Shown piece after piece: positions 17,539-26,443 of a stretch of 64,000 nucleotides of DNA (its first letter is position 1; each line of letters starts with the position of its first letter). The notes beneath the pieces were generated by a model. That model was not told where the DNA came from, ran no database searches, and saw only the letters and a program-made list of their open reading frames with translations. The stretch is from Allobosea sp. 117 (GTDB lineage: Bacteria > Pseudomonadota > Alphaproteobacteria > Rhizobiales > Xanthobacteraceae), in NCBI RefSeq assembly GCF_000702305.1, contig NZ_JNLC01000015.1, forward strand, positions 1-64,000, written 5' to 3'. Position numbers and translations under genes: made by a program.

Positions 17539-19763
17539 AGAAAGCTCTGCTTCTGGTCGTCTTCGGGGGCGCGATCGTCCCCGCGATCGGCCAGCAGATG
17601 GAGCTTCCGCCCGGCACCCCCGCCGGGCTGGCGACGCCAACCCCGCCCGCCGCCACCAACAATCCTGCTGCGACCCAGCCCGGTGCCACGGCGGCCGCGC
17701 CGGCCAAGCCGCGCCCCAATGTCGACGAGAGCGCGCTGCGCTATTTCGCCCAGCAGGGCAACACCCGCCGGCTCGAGGCGGAGATGGCGCGGCTCAAGGC
17801 GCTCTATCCCGACTGGACACCGCCGACCGACCTGTTCGGCGCCGCCGCGCAGACCGACACCGAACTGCAACGCATGTGGCAGCTCTACGCCGAGGGCAAG
17901 GTCAGTGACGCGCGCAGCGCCATCGCCGCCCGGCAGGCCGCCGACCCCTCCTGGACGCCGCCGCCGGAGCTGATCGCCCGGCTGAACGAGGCGGAAGCGC
18001 GCCGGCAGCTCATCAACGCCTCCGATAACGGCCAGTGGGCGACCGTGCTCCGGGTCGCCACCGAGACCCCGGCCCTGCTTACCTGCGCCAATGTCGACGT
18101 GCTCTGGCGCGTCGCCGAGGCCTTCATCAAGACCGACAACCCGCAGCGCGGGCAGGACGCCTACGGCTATGTGCTGAACAATTGCGACGACACCGGCGAG
18201 CGCGTCGCCACCGTGCAGAAGGCGATGGGCCTGCTCGACGACGCCCGCCTCGCCCAGCTTCTGAAGCTGGAGCGGCGCGGTGCCGACGGACAGGGCGAGT
18301 TCGCCGCGCTCAACAATGATCTCGCCCGCCGCCGCGTAGGCCGCGCCGCCGACGATCCCTCGCTCAGCGTCTCGCCCGAGGACGTCGCGCTGCTCGAGAA
18401 GTCGGCGCGCGAGGGCTCCGAGGCCGGCGACGCCCTGCTGCTCGGCTGGTATCTCTACCGCCATGGCGAGCCCGCCAAGGCGCTCGACTGGTTCAAGATC
18501 GCGGTGGACCGCAATGGCGGCGCCAAGGCGGCGGAAGGCTACGTGCTCACGCTGGTCTCCGCCGGGCGGGCGCTGGAGGCCGAGCCGATCGCCTATCAGT
18601 GGCGCGATTCGAGCCCGGAGAACCGCAAGGCCTATCTCGACGTCGTGGTGAGCCTGCTCACCGCGGACCCGCCGCCGAAGCTGGCGCCGGAGGTGCTGAC
18701 CCATTTCAGCCCGGTCGTGATGAAGGACAAATACGTCTCGGGCGCGCAGGCGCTGGGCTGGTACGCCTACAACACCGGACAGGTCCGCACCGCGCTCGAC
18801 TGGTTCCAGACCGCCGTCTCCTGGGCGCCGGACGACGAGGCCTCCGCCTACGGTCTCGCCGTCACGCTGCTGCGCCTGCGCGAGCAGCGCGCCCTCGCCC
18901 AGTTGGTCGCGCGCTGGCGCAATTCCTCCGAGCGCATTCTCGCGCTGGTCTCGCCGGAAGCCCGCCGGCGGCTGGAGCGCAAGGCGGCACTGGAAGGGAC
19001 CACCGCGGCCGTGCCGCCGGCCTATGGCCGCCCGGTCACGCCGCTGGAGCCCTCGGTCGGGACCGCCATCTCGCGCGCGCAGACGGATCGCGACGACACC
19101 GGAGCGGTCGCGACCACCGGCACCACGGCCCGCCGCCTCACCCCGGAAGAGGATTTCGCCGCCTATTCGGGCAAGGGTCCGACGGGCGGCTCAGGCGGCG
19201 GTGCCGCCTCCGCGTTGCAGGGCAAGCGCTTCGGCCGCTGCGTGACGCTTACCGATGCAGGCTTCCGCTCGGGCCGGCTCTCCGGCGCCGAGGCCGCCGC
19301 GCGCGGCTGGTGCCTGATGGAGCTGGAGCGCCCCATCGAGGCGGTCGCCGCTTTCGATCTCGCCATAAAGAACGGCGACGAGAAGACCGCGCAGGACGCC
19401 GCCTATGGCAAATCGCTCGCCTATCTGCGCAAGGGCATGACCAGCGCCGCGCAGGTCGCCGCCGTCGAGGCGCCGCAGAATGCGCGCCGCTCCGCCCAGC
19501 TCACCACCGACATCCTGCTGCAGCGCGCGCTGGCCTCCTACAAGGACCAGCGCTATGTCGAGGTGATCGTCGCACTTGATGAGCGCGCCCGGCTGGTGCC
19601 GGAGGATCAGGGCCTGATGATGCTGCGGGCCTGGGCCTATTTCCACATCCGCGACCTGCAGTCGGCCGAGCGCATCTTCAAGGCGCTGGCGGCGACCGGC
19701 AACACCGAGGCGCAGAGCGGCCTGACCGCCATCCTCGATTTCACCAAGAAGAACAAGTACTGA
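17529..19763 (+). CDS. bcsK: BcsK-like TPR protein of the cellulose operon
   Basis: A 744-residue periplasmic protein with a short signal peptide (KALLLVVFGGAIVPAIGQQ), a Pro/Ala/Thr linker, and tetratricopeptide-type helical repeats through most of its length (for example LLLGWYLYRHGEPAKALDWFKIA and ALGWYAYNTGQVRTALDWFQTA). It corresponds to the TPR part of BcsC but has no C-terminal beta-barrel. Such barrel-less proteins are called BcsK in alphaproteobacterial type III bcs operons. It may scaffold BcsB/BcsZ or contact peptidoglycan. The ATG overlaps the bcsZ stop. The name rests on operon position and repeats, not an alignment. Confidence 0.8.
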   Translation: MSLKKALLLVVFGGAIVPAIGQQMELPPGTPAGLATPTPPAATNNPAATQPGATAAAPAKPRPNVDESALRYFAQQGNTRRLEAEMARLKALYPDWTPPTDLFGAAAQTDTELQRMWQLYAEGKVSDARSAIAARQAADPSWTPPPELIARLNEAEARRQLINASDNGQWATVLRVATETPALLTCANVDVLWRVAEAFIKTDNPQRGQDAYGYVLNNCDDTGERVATVQKAMGLLDDARLAQLLKLERRGADGQGEFAALNNDLARRRVGRAADDPSLSVSPEDVALLEKSAREGSEAGDALLLGWYLYRHGEPAKALDWFKIAVDRNGGAKAAEGYVLTLVSAGRALEAEPIAYQWRDSSPENRKAYLDVVVSLLTADPPPKLAPEVLTHFSPVVMKDKYVSGAQALGWYAYNTGQVRTALDWFQTAVSWAPDDEASAYGLAVTLLRLREQRALAQLVARWRNSSERILALVSPEARRRLERKAALEGTTAAVPPAYGRPVTPLEPSVGTAISRAQTDRDDTGAVATTGTTARRLTPEEDFAAYSGKGPTGGSGGGAASALQGKRFGRCVTLTDAGFRSGRLSGAEAAARGWCLMELERPIEAVAAFDLAIKNGDEKTAQDAAYGKSLAYLRKGMTSAAQVAAVEAPQNARRSAQLTTDILLQRALASYKDQRYVEVIVALDERARLVPEDQGLMMLRAWAYFHIRDLQSAERIFKALAATGNTEAQSGLTAILDFTKKNKY

Positions 19764-19811
19764 GCGACGCCGGCAGCCCGGCCGCATTGCAGCTTCTCTC
19801 CGGTACACCGT

Positions 19812-19916
19812 CATCCTGAGGCGCTCGGGCAGTGCCCGAGCCTCGAAGGATGGATTTCCGTGCGGGCCAGGTGGCCCCTCCTTCGAGGCCCTGCTGGTGC
19901 AGGGCACCTCAGGATG
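19812..19916. repeat. 105-base nested inverted-repeat element
   Basis: The outer arms CATCCTGAGG and CCTCAGGATG are perfect inverted ends. Inside lie CCTCGAAGGATGG and CCTCCTTCGAGG as a second inverted pair, plus GCTCGGGCAGTGCCCGAGC. The element has no coding content and sits between the convergent bcsK and selB ends. It has the look of a REP doublet or tiny MITE-like mobile repeat that is common in Hyphomicrobiales genomes. Confidence 0.6.
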
Positions 19917-19958
19917 GCGTGGCTTGCAAGCGGACGGGACTGTCCGGCTGGCCGCTCG

Positions 19959-22055
19959 TCACGAGCGCTGGCGGGAGAGTGGCGGAAGAGAGTGGGAGTC
20001 GAACCCACCAGGGACCGGCTCGCGGCCCCTCCCGGATTTGAAGTCCGGACGCCCCACCAGGGACGTGTCTCTTCCAGTCTCGTCGCCGCCCGAAGGCGGC
20101 GCATCGGTGCGATCCTGCACGGGCGCGCCGAACAGGTCCAGCCGGTGCGGGTTGATGCGGCGCAGGTCGCCGCGTCGCAGCGTCACGCCGTGGCGGTCGA
20201 AGAATTCGAGGATCTGGATCGCGACCTTGCGGCCGACCCCGTGCACGCCGTTCTCGATGCGGTCGCGGAACTGGCCGGCGGTGAACTCGCCTTTCGGCCC
20301 GGCCGCCGCCAGCTCCCGCGCCATGCCGACCATCTCGGCCACCGTGGCGCGCTCGAAGAAATGGTCGTGCGCCACCTCGTCGACCTTGCCCATGCGGGAG
20401 AGCAGCTTCATCAGCCGGCGGATCTCCGGCTCCGGTTCCTCCAGCACGCCGGCGATGTCGCGCACGCGCGGCGGGCGGTAGCGCTCCTCGCCCGCGATCA
20501 GCGGCGCGATCGCCGTCCACAGCGCCTCGTCCCGCGGGGTGAGGCGCACCTCGTGACCGGCGAGCCGCACCCAGGCGCCGTCGAGCGCGACCAGCCCCTC
20601 GCGCGCGAGGCCCTGCAGCGCCACCGCGAAGACCGGTTTCGGCAGGCGCGGGACGAGCTGCAGGCGCAGCTTCTCCGCCCCCATGCCGGGCAGGTCGGGA
20701 TTATCAGTGTGGAAGGCCTCCAGCGCGGCGAGCAGCGCCACGCGGAACGCCTCCCAATGCGCCCGGCCCATCACCGTCGCGCCCTCGGCGGTCTCGAAGA
20801 GAGCGAGGTCGCCGGCCCGCAGCGCCTCGACCTGCGCCGGCCCGAGCGCGCGATCGCGGGCGAAGGCGGAAAGGTCGGCGTGGAACGGCGCGATCTCGAG
20901 CAGGGCGGCCAGCGCCTCCCCCGCATCGTGGATGGCCAGCGCCGCAATCTGCGCGAGGCGCTCCGGGGTGCGGCGCTTACGGGCCGGCGGGCGCAGATCG
21001 ACCAGCCGCCCGCCGCCGATGGTGCGCTGGGCCGAGGTGTCGCGCAGCACGAAGCGGTCGCCGACCGCCGCGGCGACCGGCCGGTCGAGCACGATCTGCA
21101 CCGGCGCACGCCCGCCGGGCGGGATCGGCGCCTCGGTCAGCGGCACGATGCGCGCGCCGACCTCGGTCGAGGCGTGATGGAAATGCGCCGGGAACCAGGT
21201 GCCGATCGCCTTCGCCTCGCTGGGGAGCACGTCGAGCATGGCGTCGATGCGCTCGGTCGGGGCGTGGAGAGCGGGGTCGAGCACCACGTCGCCGCGCCGG
21301 ATCGCCTCCTGCGTCACGCCCTCGCCGGCAAGGTTCAGCGCGCAGCGCTCGCCCGCCACGCCGTGCTCGGCCTTGCGGTTCTGCGCATGGATCGAGCGCA
21401 CGCGCGCCGACAGCCCGGACGGGCTCACGCTCACCCGGTCACCAACGCTCACCTGCCCGGAAAGCACCGTGCCGGTGACCACCGTGCCGGCGCCGGAAAG
21501 CGTGAAGCTGCGGTCGACCGCGAGGCGGAAGCGCCCCGCCGCGCTGCGCGCCGAAAAACCCGCCGCCTCGGCGACCAGCCGCGTCCGCAGCGCATCGATG
21601 CCCTCGCCGGTGACGGTCGAGACGGGTAGGATGTCGGCGCCCGCGAGCCCCGTCCCGTCGAGCGCGGCGAGGATCTGCGCCTCCACCTCCGCCCGCCGCT
21701 CCGCGTCGGCGAGGTCAGCCTTCGACAGCGCGACGACGCCATGCGTCAGCCCGAGCAGGCCGAGAATAGCGATATGCTCGCGGGTCTGCGGCATCACCCC
21801 GTCATCGGCGGCGACCACCAGCAGCGCGAAATCGATGCCGGAGGCCCCCGCCAGCATGGTGTGGATGAAGCGCTCATGGCCCGGCACGTCGATGAAGCCG
21901 AGGATGCCGGCCTCGGTCGGCATATAGGCGAAGCCGAGATCGATGGAGATGCCGCGCGCCTTCTCCTCCTTCAGCCGGTCGGTGTCGACGCCGGTCAGCG
22001 CGCCGATCAGCGCGGTCTTGCCGTGGTCGATATGGCCGGCGGTGCCGATGATCAT
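19959..22055 (-). CDS. selB: Selenocysteine-specific elongation factor SelB (frame runs through selC)
   Basis: Brings Sec-tRNA to the ribosome at UGA codons marked by a SECIS hairpin. GTPase motifs GHIDHGKT (residues 7-14), DVPGHERF and SKAD are clear, followed by EF-Tu-like barrel domains and C-terminal winged helices that bind SECIS. The conserved protein ends around HRLDLFG, near residue 642. No stop codon follows: the frame continues 56 codons through a UUCG hairpin and the entire selC tRNA gene before stopping at 19959. It overlaps selA by ATGA. Without the extension the length is close to E. coli SelB (614). Whether the tail is translated is unknown. Confidence 0.93.
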   Translation of the reverse strand: MIIGTAGHIDHGKTALIGALTGVDTDRLKEEKARGISIDLGFAYMPTEAGILGFIDVPGHERFIHTMLAGASGIDFALLVVAADDGVMPQTREHIAILGLLGLTHGVVALSKADLADAERRAEVEAQILAALDGTGLAGADILPVSTVTGEGIDALRTRLVAEAAGFSARSAAGRFRLAVDRSFTLSGAGTVVTGTVLSGQVSVGDRVSVSPSGLSARVRSIHAQNRKAEHGVAGERCALNLAGEGVTQEAIRRGDVVLDPALHAPTERIDAMLDVLPSEAKAIGTWFPAHFHHASTEVGARIVPLTEAPIPPGGRAPVQIVLDRPVAAAVGDRFVLRDTSAQRTIGGGRLVDLRPPARKRRTPERLAQIAALAIHDAGEALAALLEIAPFHADLSAFARDRALGPAQVEALRAGDLALFETAEGATVMGRAHWEAFRVALLAALEAFHTDNPDLPGMGAEKLRLQLVPRLPKPVFAVALQGLAREGLVALDGAWVRLAGHEVRLTPRDEALWTAIAPLIAGEERYRPPRVRDIAGVLEEPEPEIRRLMKLLSRMGKVDEVAHDHFFERATVAEMVGMARELAAAGPKGEFTAGQFRDRIENGVHGVGRKVAIQILEFFDRHGVTLRRGDLRRINPHRLDLFGAPVQDRTDAPPSGGDETGRDTSLVGRPDFKSGRGREPVPGGFDSHSLPPLSRQRS
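19980..20075 (-). tRNA. selC: tRNA-Sec (anticodon UCA), selC
   Basis: Reading the minus strand, the gene begins GGAAGAGA, pairs over 8 bases with TCTCTTCC, and ends in an encoded GCCA. The anticodon stem CCGGA/TCCGG closes a loop containing TCA. A long extra arm (GGGGCCGCGAGCCGGTCCC region) and the T-arm TGGGTTCGACTCCCA are present. The 8-base acceptor stem, long variable arm and 96-base length are diagnostic of tRNA-Sec. It lies wholly inside the selB open frame, downstream of selA-selB, so it is probably cut from that transcript or driven by a promoter inside selB. Confidence 0.96.
20084..20101 (-). other. UUCG tetraloop hairpin just upstream of selC
   Basis: On the minus strand a perfect 7-base stem CGCCGCC / GGCGGCG closes a UUCG tetraloop, the most stable loop type known. 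It ends 8 bases before the 5' end of tRNA-Sec and after the conserved end of SelB. There is no T tract, so it is more likely an RNA-stability or processing element than a terminator. Confidence 0.6.
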
Positions 22056-23467
22056 GGCGCCTCCAATGCCGCGCGATCGAGCGCGGCGAGGCTGGCGAGG
22101 AAGCCTTCCTCGTCCTCGAGGCAGCGCAGGTCGAGGATCAGCGCGCCGTCCTCGATGCGGCCGATCACCGGCATGGGCAGCATCCGCAGCACGTCGGCAA
22201 GGGTGTTTAGCCGGCCGCCCTGACCGTTGACGGGACGGATGGCCAGGCCGGCGCTGGCGATGTCGTCGAGGGGGAGCGCGCCCGAACCGATCTGGCTGTT
22301 GCAGGCCACCACCTCGACGGCGAAGCCCTCGCCCAGCACCTCGGAGACGGCGGGAGCGAGCGCGCGCGCCTGATCGGCGATGTCGTCGGCCTTACGGGCG
22401 AGGAGACGAAGCGTCGGCAGCCGCTCGGCAAGGCGATCCGGATCGCGATAGAGCCGCAGTGTCGCCTCCAGCGCGGCGAGGCGGATCTTGTCGACCCGCA
22501 ACGCCCGCTTCATCGGGTTCCGGTTGATCGCCGCGATGAGGTCGGCGCGCCCTACGATGAAGCCGGTCTGCGGCCCGCCGAGAAGTTTGTCGCCCGAGAA
22601 GGTCACAATGTCGGCGCCCTCCGCCACCGTCTCGCGCACCGTCGGCTCGTGGGCGAGGCCATGGCGGGCGAGGTCGGCCAGCGTGCCGGAGCCGAGGTCG
22701 TTCACCAGCGGCACGCCCTTCTCATGGGCGATGGCGGCCAGCTCGCGCGCCGGCACTTCCTTTGTGAAGCCCTGGATGCGGTAATTCGAGGTATGCACCT
22801 TCAGCACGAGCCCCGTCTCGTCCCTCAAGGCGCCCTGATAGTCCTTCGGATGGGTGCGGTTGGTGGTGCCGACCTCGACGAGCTTCACCCCGGCCCGCGC
22901 CATGATGTCCGGCATGCGGAAGGCGCCGCCGATCTCGATCAGCTCGCCGCGCGAGACGATGGCCTCACGGCCGGCGCCGAGCGTGTTGAGCACCAGCAGC
23001 ACGGCGGCGGCGTTGTTGTTGACGACGGTGGCGTCCTCGGCCCCGGTCAGCTCGACCAGCAGTTCGCGCACATGGTCGTCGCGCTCGCCGCGCTTTCCGG
23101 TGGAGAGATCGAACTCCAGTGCCACCGCGGAACGCATCGCCGCCACCGCCGCCTCGACCGCCTCCTGCGCCAGTAGCGCGCGGCCGAGATTGGTGTGCAG
23201 CACCGTGCCGGTGAGATTGAAGACCGGCCGCAGGCTGGAGCGCGACGCCGCATCGAGCGCGCTCAACGCGGCACGGCCGATCTCCTCGGCGGCCGGCGGC
23301 GCGGCACCGGCGCGCACCCGCGCCCGCATCTCGGCGAGCGCCTCGCGCACCGCCCGCGTCGCCTCGGTACGGCCGTGCCGCTCAGCGGCCAGCGCAGCGG
23401 GCGCGGTCTTCATCACCTGATCGACGGAAGGCAGCGCTCGCAGCGCCTGCGCGGCGTCCTCGTTCAT
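22052..23467 (-). CDS. selA: L-seryl-tRNA(Sec) selenium transferase SelA
   Basis: PLP enzyme that converts Ser-tRNA(Sec) to Sec-tRNA(Sec) using selenophosphate from SelD. The 471-residue length matches the family. The N-terminal tRNA-binding helices ([12 protein letters not shown]) and the core ([29 protein letters not shown]) are clear. [14 protein letters not shown] carries the PLP-binding Lys. The gene starts 7 bases after fdhE and overlaps selB by four bases, giving the order fdhE-selA-selB-selC. Confidence 0.97.
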   Translation of the reverse strand: MNEDAAQALRALPSVDQVMKTAPAALAAERHGRTEATRAVREALAEMRARVRAGAAPPAAEEIGRAALSALDAASRSSLRPVFNLTGTVLHTNLGRALLAQEAVEAAVAAMRSAVALEFDLSTGKRGERDDHVRELLVELTGAEDATVVNNNAAAVLLVLNTLGAGREAIVSRGELIEIGGAFRMPDIMARAGVKLVEVGTTNRTHPKDYQGALRDETGLVLKVHTSNYRIQGFTKEVPARELAAIAHEKGVPLVNDLGSGTLADLARHGLAHEPTVRETVAEGADIVTFSGDKLLGGPQTGFIVGRADLIAAINRNPMKRALRVDKIRLAALEATLRLYRDPDRLAERLPTLRLLARKADDIADQARALAPAVSEVLGEGFAVEVVACNSQIGSGALPLDDIASAGLAIRPVNGQGGRLNTLADVLRMLPMPVIGRIEDGALILDLRCLEDEEGFLASLAALDRAALEAP

Positions 23468-23474
23468 GACGCCC

Positions 23475-24389
23475 TCAATAGCCGAGCAGGAACGGATCGA
23501 AGGCGGCGCGCCGGTACGGCCCCTCGGCCATCTTCAGATCGAGGCCGAGGCTGCCGACATCGTCGGCCACCGGCTCCAGTCGCATGTCCTTGTTCTGGTA
23601 GAGCACCTTCACATAGGTGCGGCACTCGTCGCAGGTCTCGGCCTTGATGGTGCCGGCACCGCCCTCGACCTCCTGATAGCCGATGCCCTTGGTGGAGCCG
23701 CAGGAGACGCAGCGTATGCGCACAAAGTTCCACAGCGTGCCGCACAGCGCGCAGGCGCAGTAGCGGCTGCCATGCGCGTTCGGCCATTCGACGATCAGCG
23801 AGGCCACCGGCGGGCCGCCGCAGGCCGGGCAGACGCCGTCGCCGACCGACACCAGCCGGCCGCCGTCGAGCCGCGCCGCAAGGCGGGCGAAATGCACCTG
23901 CAGCGCGGCGGCGACATAGACGTGCTCGGCCAGCACCTCGACGGGCAGCGCATTGGCGAGCACGTTAGCCACCATCTCGGCGCGCACCGCCGCATCCGCC
24001 GTCGCGACCCGGGCCAGCGCGGCCCCCGCCATGGCCGGCTTCGGCACCGCCTTCGCCGCCTCGAACAGCCGGTCCAGCGTGGTCTCGACTACCTCGTCGG
24101 AGGAGAAGCGCGAGCGGTCGAGCGGCGGCATCTCATGCGTGCGGGCACGCTCCAGCGTCTCCGCGTCCGGCAGTTCCGGCCCGGGAAGCTCGCCGAGTAT
24201 CGCGTGCTGAGCGCGCACGAGGCCGGCGAGGAAATGGAGATACGGCCCCATCTCGCTGGCGGCGGCGAGCTCCTCCAGCCGCCGGGCGCGGGCCTCGAAC
24301 AGGGTGGGGGGATCGGGAAGCCGCACGAAGGGCGGGGTGGTCACGCCGCCGATCATGCTGGGGTCGGGAAGAGGACTGCTCGACATCAT
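23475..24389 (-). CDS. fdhE: Formate dehydrogenase accessory protein FdhE
   Basis: Cytoplasmic rubredoxin-like protein needed to mature respiratory formate dehydrogenases before Tat export. It has 304 residues. The C-terminal half holds zinc/iron-ribbon pairs (CPACG, CACALCG, CVSCG, CDECR) in the FdhE pattern. Two adjacent ATGs (at 24389 and 24386) follow GAGGTG and either can be the start. It lies in the fdo-sel operon between fdoI and selA, separated from fdoI by a repeat-filled gap. Confidence 0.95.
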   Translation of the reverse strand: MMSSSPLPDPSMIGGVTTPPFVRLPDPPTLFEARARRLEELAAASEMGPYLHFLAGLVRAQHAILGELPGPELPDAETLERARTHEMPPLDRSRFSSDEVVETTLDRLFEAAKAVPKPAMAGAALARVATADAAVRAEMVANVLANALPVEVLAEHVYVAAALQVHFARLAARLDGGRLVSVGDGVCPACGGPPVASLIVEWPNAHGSRYCACALCGTLWNFVRIRCVSCGSTKGIGYQEVEGGAGTIKAETCDECRTYVKVLYQNKDMRLEPVADDVGSLGLDLKMAEGPYRRAAFDPFLLGY

Positions 24390-24457
24390 TCACCTCACGA
24401 ACCGCACGGGCCACGTGGACTCAAAGGAACCGGGACGCACGCTCTGTTCACATCGTC

Positions 24458-24598
24458 ATCCCGGCCGCAGCGCGCAAGCGTGCAGGGCCGGGATCGTCCT
24501 TAGGCGCTCCGGCAATGTCATGCCCGGCCCTGTGCCGGGCATCCACGCCTTCACCAGGCGGGCAAGACGTGGATGGCCGGGTCAAGCCCGGCCATGAC
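24458..24598. repeat. Pair of palindromic intergenic repeats between fdoI and fdhE
   Basis: First element: ATCCCGGCC ... GGCCGGGAT (24458-24494). Second element: 24517-24598, with near-perfect inverted ends GTCATG-CCCGGC / GCCCGGCCATGAC and an inner ATCCACG / CGTGGAT pair. These CCCGGCC-rich units are of the kind scattered through Hyphomicrobiales genomes. They interrupt the operon and could create RNA hairpins lowering fdhE-sel expression relative to fdoGHI. Confidence 0.6.
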
Positions 24599-24635
24599 CG
24601 TTTTCAGGCGGCGTCCACTGCGACACCGCGCCGGC

Positions 24636-25346
24636 TCACTCCGCCGGCGTGTGGCGCTTCGGGCGGTGCACCAGCTCGCGCAACCATTTGCGGTGGTGCC
24701 GCCACGCCCAGCCGCCGGTCACCTGGCCGCGGGTCATGGCGCCGATCGTGCCCTTCACCCAGATCGCCGCATAGACGTGGATGATCCACACGCAGATGAT
24801 CACCACCGCCGCCACCGAATGCACGAGGATGGCGATGCGCTTCTGCTCGATCGAGGTGTAGGGGTAGAAATACTGGTCCCACATCACCACGCCGCTGGCG
24901 ATCAGGATGATGATCAGGATCGACATGCCCCAGAAGACGCCCTTCTGGCCGGCATTGTACTTGCCGACCTCCGGCATCTTCTCCTCGCGGCCGGCCAGAA
25001 GGTCGGCCGAATGCGCCACCCAGGTCGCGTCCTCCCGCGCCGGCAGGTTTGCCCGCCAGAAGCGGAAGAACAGGCCGGAGAAGGAGAAGAACAGCACGAC
25101 GCCGATCCACGGATGGATCGCCCGTGTCCATTGTCCGCCGCCGAACAGCCCGGTGAGGAAGAACAGGTAGGGCGTGAACAGCGCGAGGCCGGACAGCGCG
25201 AGCAGCACGAGGCTGGTCGCGGTGATCCAGTGGTTGATCCGCGCGCCGACGGTGTAGCGATCGACGATGACTGGCTTGCCGGGGTGTACCTCGTCGCCCG
25301 GCTCGATGTCTTCGGGCAGGGCCTCTCTGTCGTCAGAAGGACACAT
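24636..25346 (-). CDS. fdoI: Formate dehydrogenase cytochrome b subunit (gamma), FdoI-like
   Basis: Di-heme membrane subunit that carries electrons from the Fe-S subunit to quinone. The 236-residue protein starts with a cytoplasmic segment, then four hydrophobic helices (SLVLLALSGLALFTPYLFFL, WIGVVLFFSFSGLFF, ILIIILIASGVVMW, AAVVIICVWIIHVY). Histidines in ARINHWITA, AIHPWIG, VHSVAAV and IIHVYAA are positioned for heme b ligation as in E. coli FdnI/FdoI. Third gene of fdoGHI, about 105 bases after fdoH. Confidence 0.94.
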   Translation of the reverse strand: MCPSDDREALPEDIEPGDEVHPGKPVIVDRYTVGARINHWITATSLVLLALSGLALFTPYLFFLTGLFGGGQWTRAIHPWIGVVLFFSFSGLFFRFWRANLPAREDATWVAHSADLLAGREEKMPEVGKYNAGQKGVFWGMSILIIILIASGVVMWDQYFYPYTSIEQKRIAILVHSVAAVVIICVWIIHVYAAIWVKGTIGAMTRGQVTGGWAWRHHRKWLRELVHRPKRHTPAE

Positions 25347-25451
25347 GGCGGCCTCCCGTGTTTCGACGTTGCGCGCCGGCGCGGCGGAACGCGCGCGCCG
25401 GCCCCCCGGCGATCATCCTGACAAGGACCATCCTGGCGATCCCACGGGTCA

Positions 25452-26429
25452 TCACGCATGCCCCTGCGGTTGCGCCGGGTCGGCGGGCGGCGGCGCCGTG
25501 CCTTCCGTCAGCCGCTCGGCGTTCTCCTCATCCTCCTCGGTGACCTTGTTCGGGCCGGCGACGAGGTAGTGGACGAAGCCTGCCGCCGCCGCGAAACCCA
25601 TGACGGCGAGACCGACATATTTGGTCACGCCCTTCCAGGTCTCGACGATCGGCGAGATCCGCGGATTGTCCGGCAGGCCGGCATAGATCGACGGCTTGTC
25701 GGCGTGCTGCAGCACATACATGACGTGCGTGCCGCCCACCCCCGGCGGATCGTAGAGCCCCGCATTGGCATAGCCGCGCGACTTCAGGTCCTTGATGCGC
25801 CCGTCGGCCCAGCCCTTCATCTCCTCCTTGGTGCCGAACACGATCGCCTGGGTCGGGCAGGCCTTCTGGCAGGCCGGGCCCTGACCGACCGCGACGCGGT
25901 CGGAGCAGAGCGTGCACTTGTAGGCGGTGTGGTCGACCTTGGAGATGCGCGGGATGTTGAACGGGCAGCCCTTGATGCAGTAGCCGCAGCCGATGCAGTT
26001 CTCGTGGACGAAATCCACGATGCCGTTGGAATACTGCACGATGGCGCCGGGTGACGGGCAGGCCTTGAGGCAGCCCGGATCGGCGCAATGCATGCAGCCG
26101 TCCTTGCGGATGAGCCATTCGAGATTGTCGGTCTCGGGGTTCACCCACTCGGTGAAGCGCATCAGGGTGAAGGTGTTCTCCGTCAGGTCCGGCGGATTGG
26201 TGTAGGACCCGACATTGATGCCGATCTCCTCGTGCAGTTGGTTCCATTCCAGGCACGCGGCCTGGCAGGCCTTGCAGCCGATGCACTTCGACACGTCGAT
26301 GAGCTTCGCCACCTCGGTGAGGTGCTGCGCCGGCTGCGGGACGCTCGATGCCGAGCGCCGGATGAGGTCGGCCTCGCCGAATTTCGGCGGGGTCGGCGTG
26401 ACCGGAGGGTTGGGAATGGGAGGAAACAT
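25452..26429 (-). CDS. fdoH: Formate dehydrogenase iron-sulfur subunit (beta), FdoH-like
   Basis: Electron-transfer subunit with four [4Fe-4S] clusters. The 325-residue protein shows four cysteine groups: [35 protein letters not shown] and [21 protein letters not shown] single C-terminal membrane helix ([20 protein letters not shown]) anchors it, followed by an acidic tail. This is the FdnH/FdoH architecture of a membrane-bound respiratory enzyme facing the periplasm. It starts 14 bases after fdoG. Confidence 0.96.
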   Translation of the reverse strand: MFPPIPNPPVTPTPPKFGEADLIRRSASSVPQPAQHLTEVAKLIDVSKCIGCKACQAACLEWNQLHEEIGINVGSYTNPPDLTENTFTLMRFTEWVNPETDNLEWLIRKDGCMHCADPGCLKACPSPGAIVQYSNGIVDFVHENCIGCGYCIKGCPFNIPRISKVDHTAYKCTLCSDRVAVGQGPACQKACPTQAIVFGTKEEMKGWADGRIKDLKSRGYANAGLYDPPGVGGTHVMYVLQHADKPSIYAGLPDNPRISPIVETWKGVTKYVGLAVMGFAAAAGFVHYLVAGPNKVTEEDEENAERLTEGTAPPPADPAQPQGHA

Positions 26430-26443
26430 GGGTCCATCTCCTC

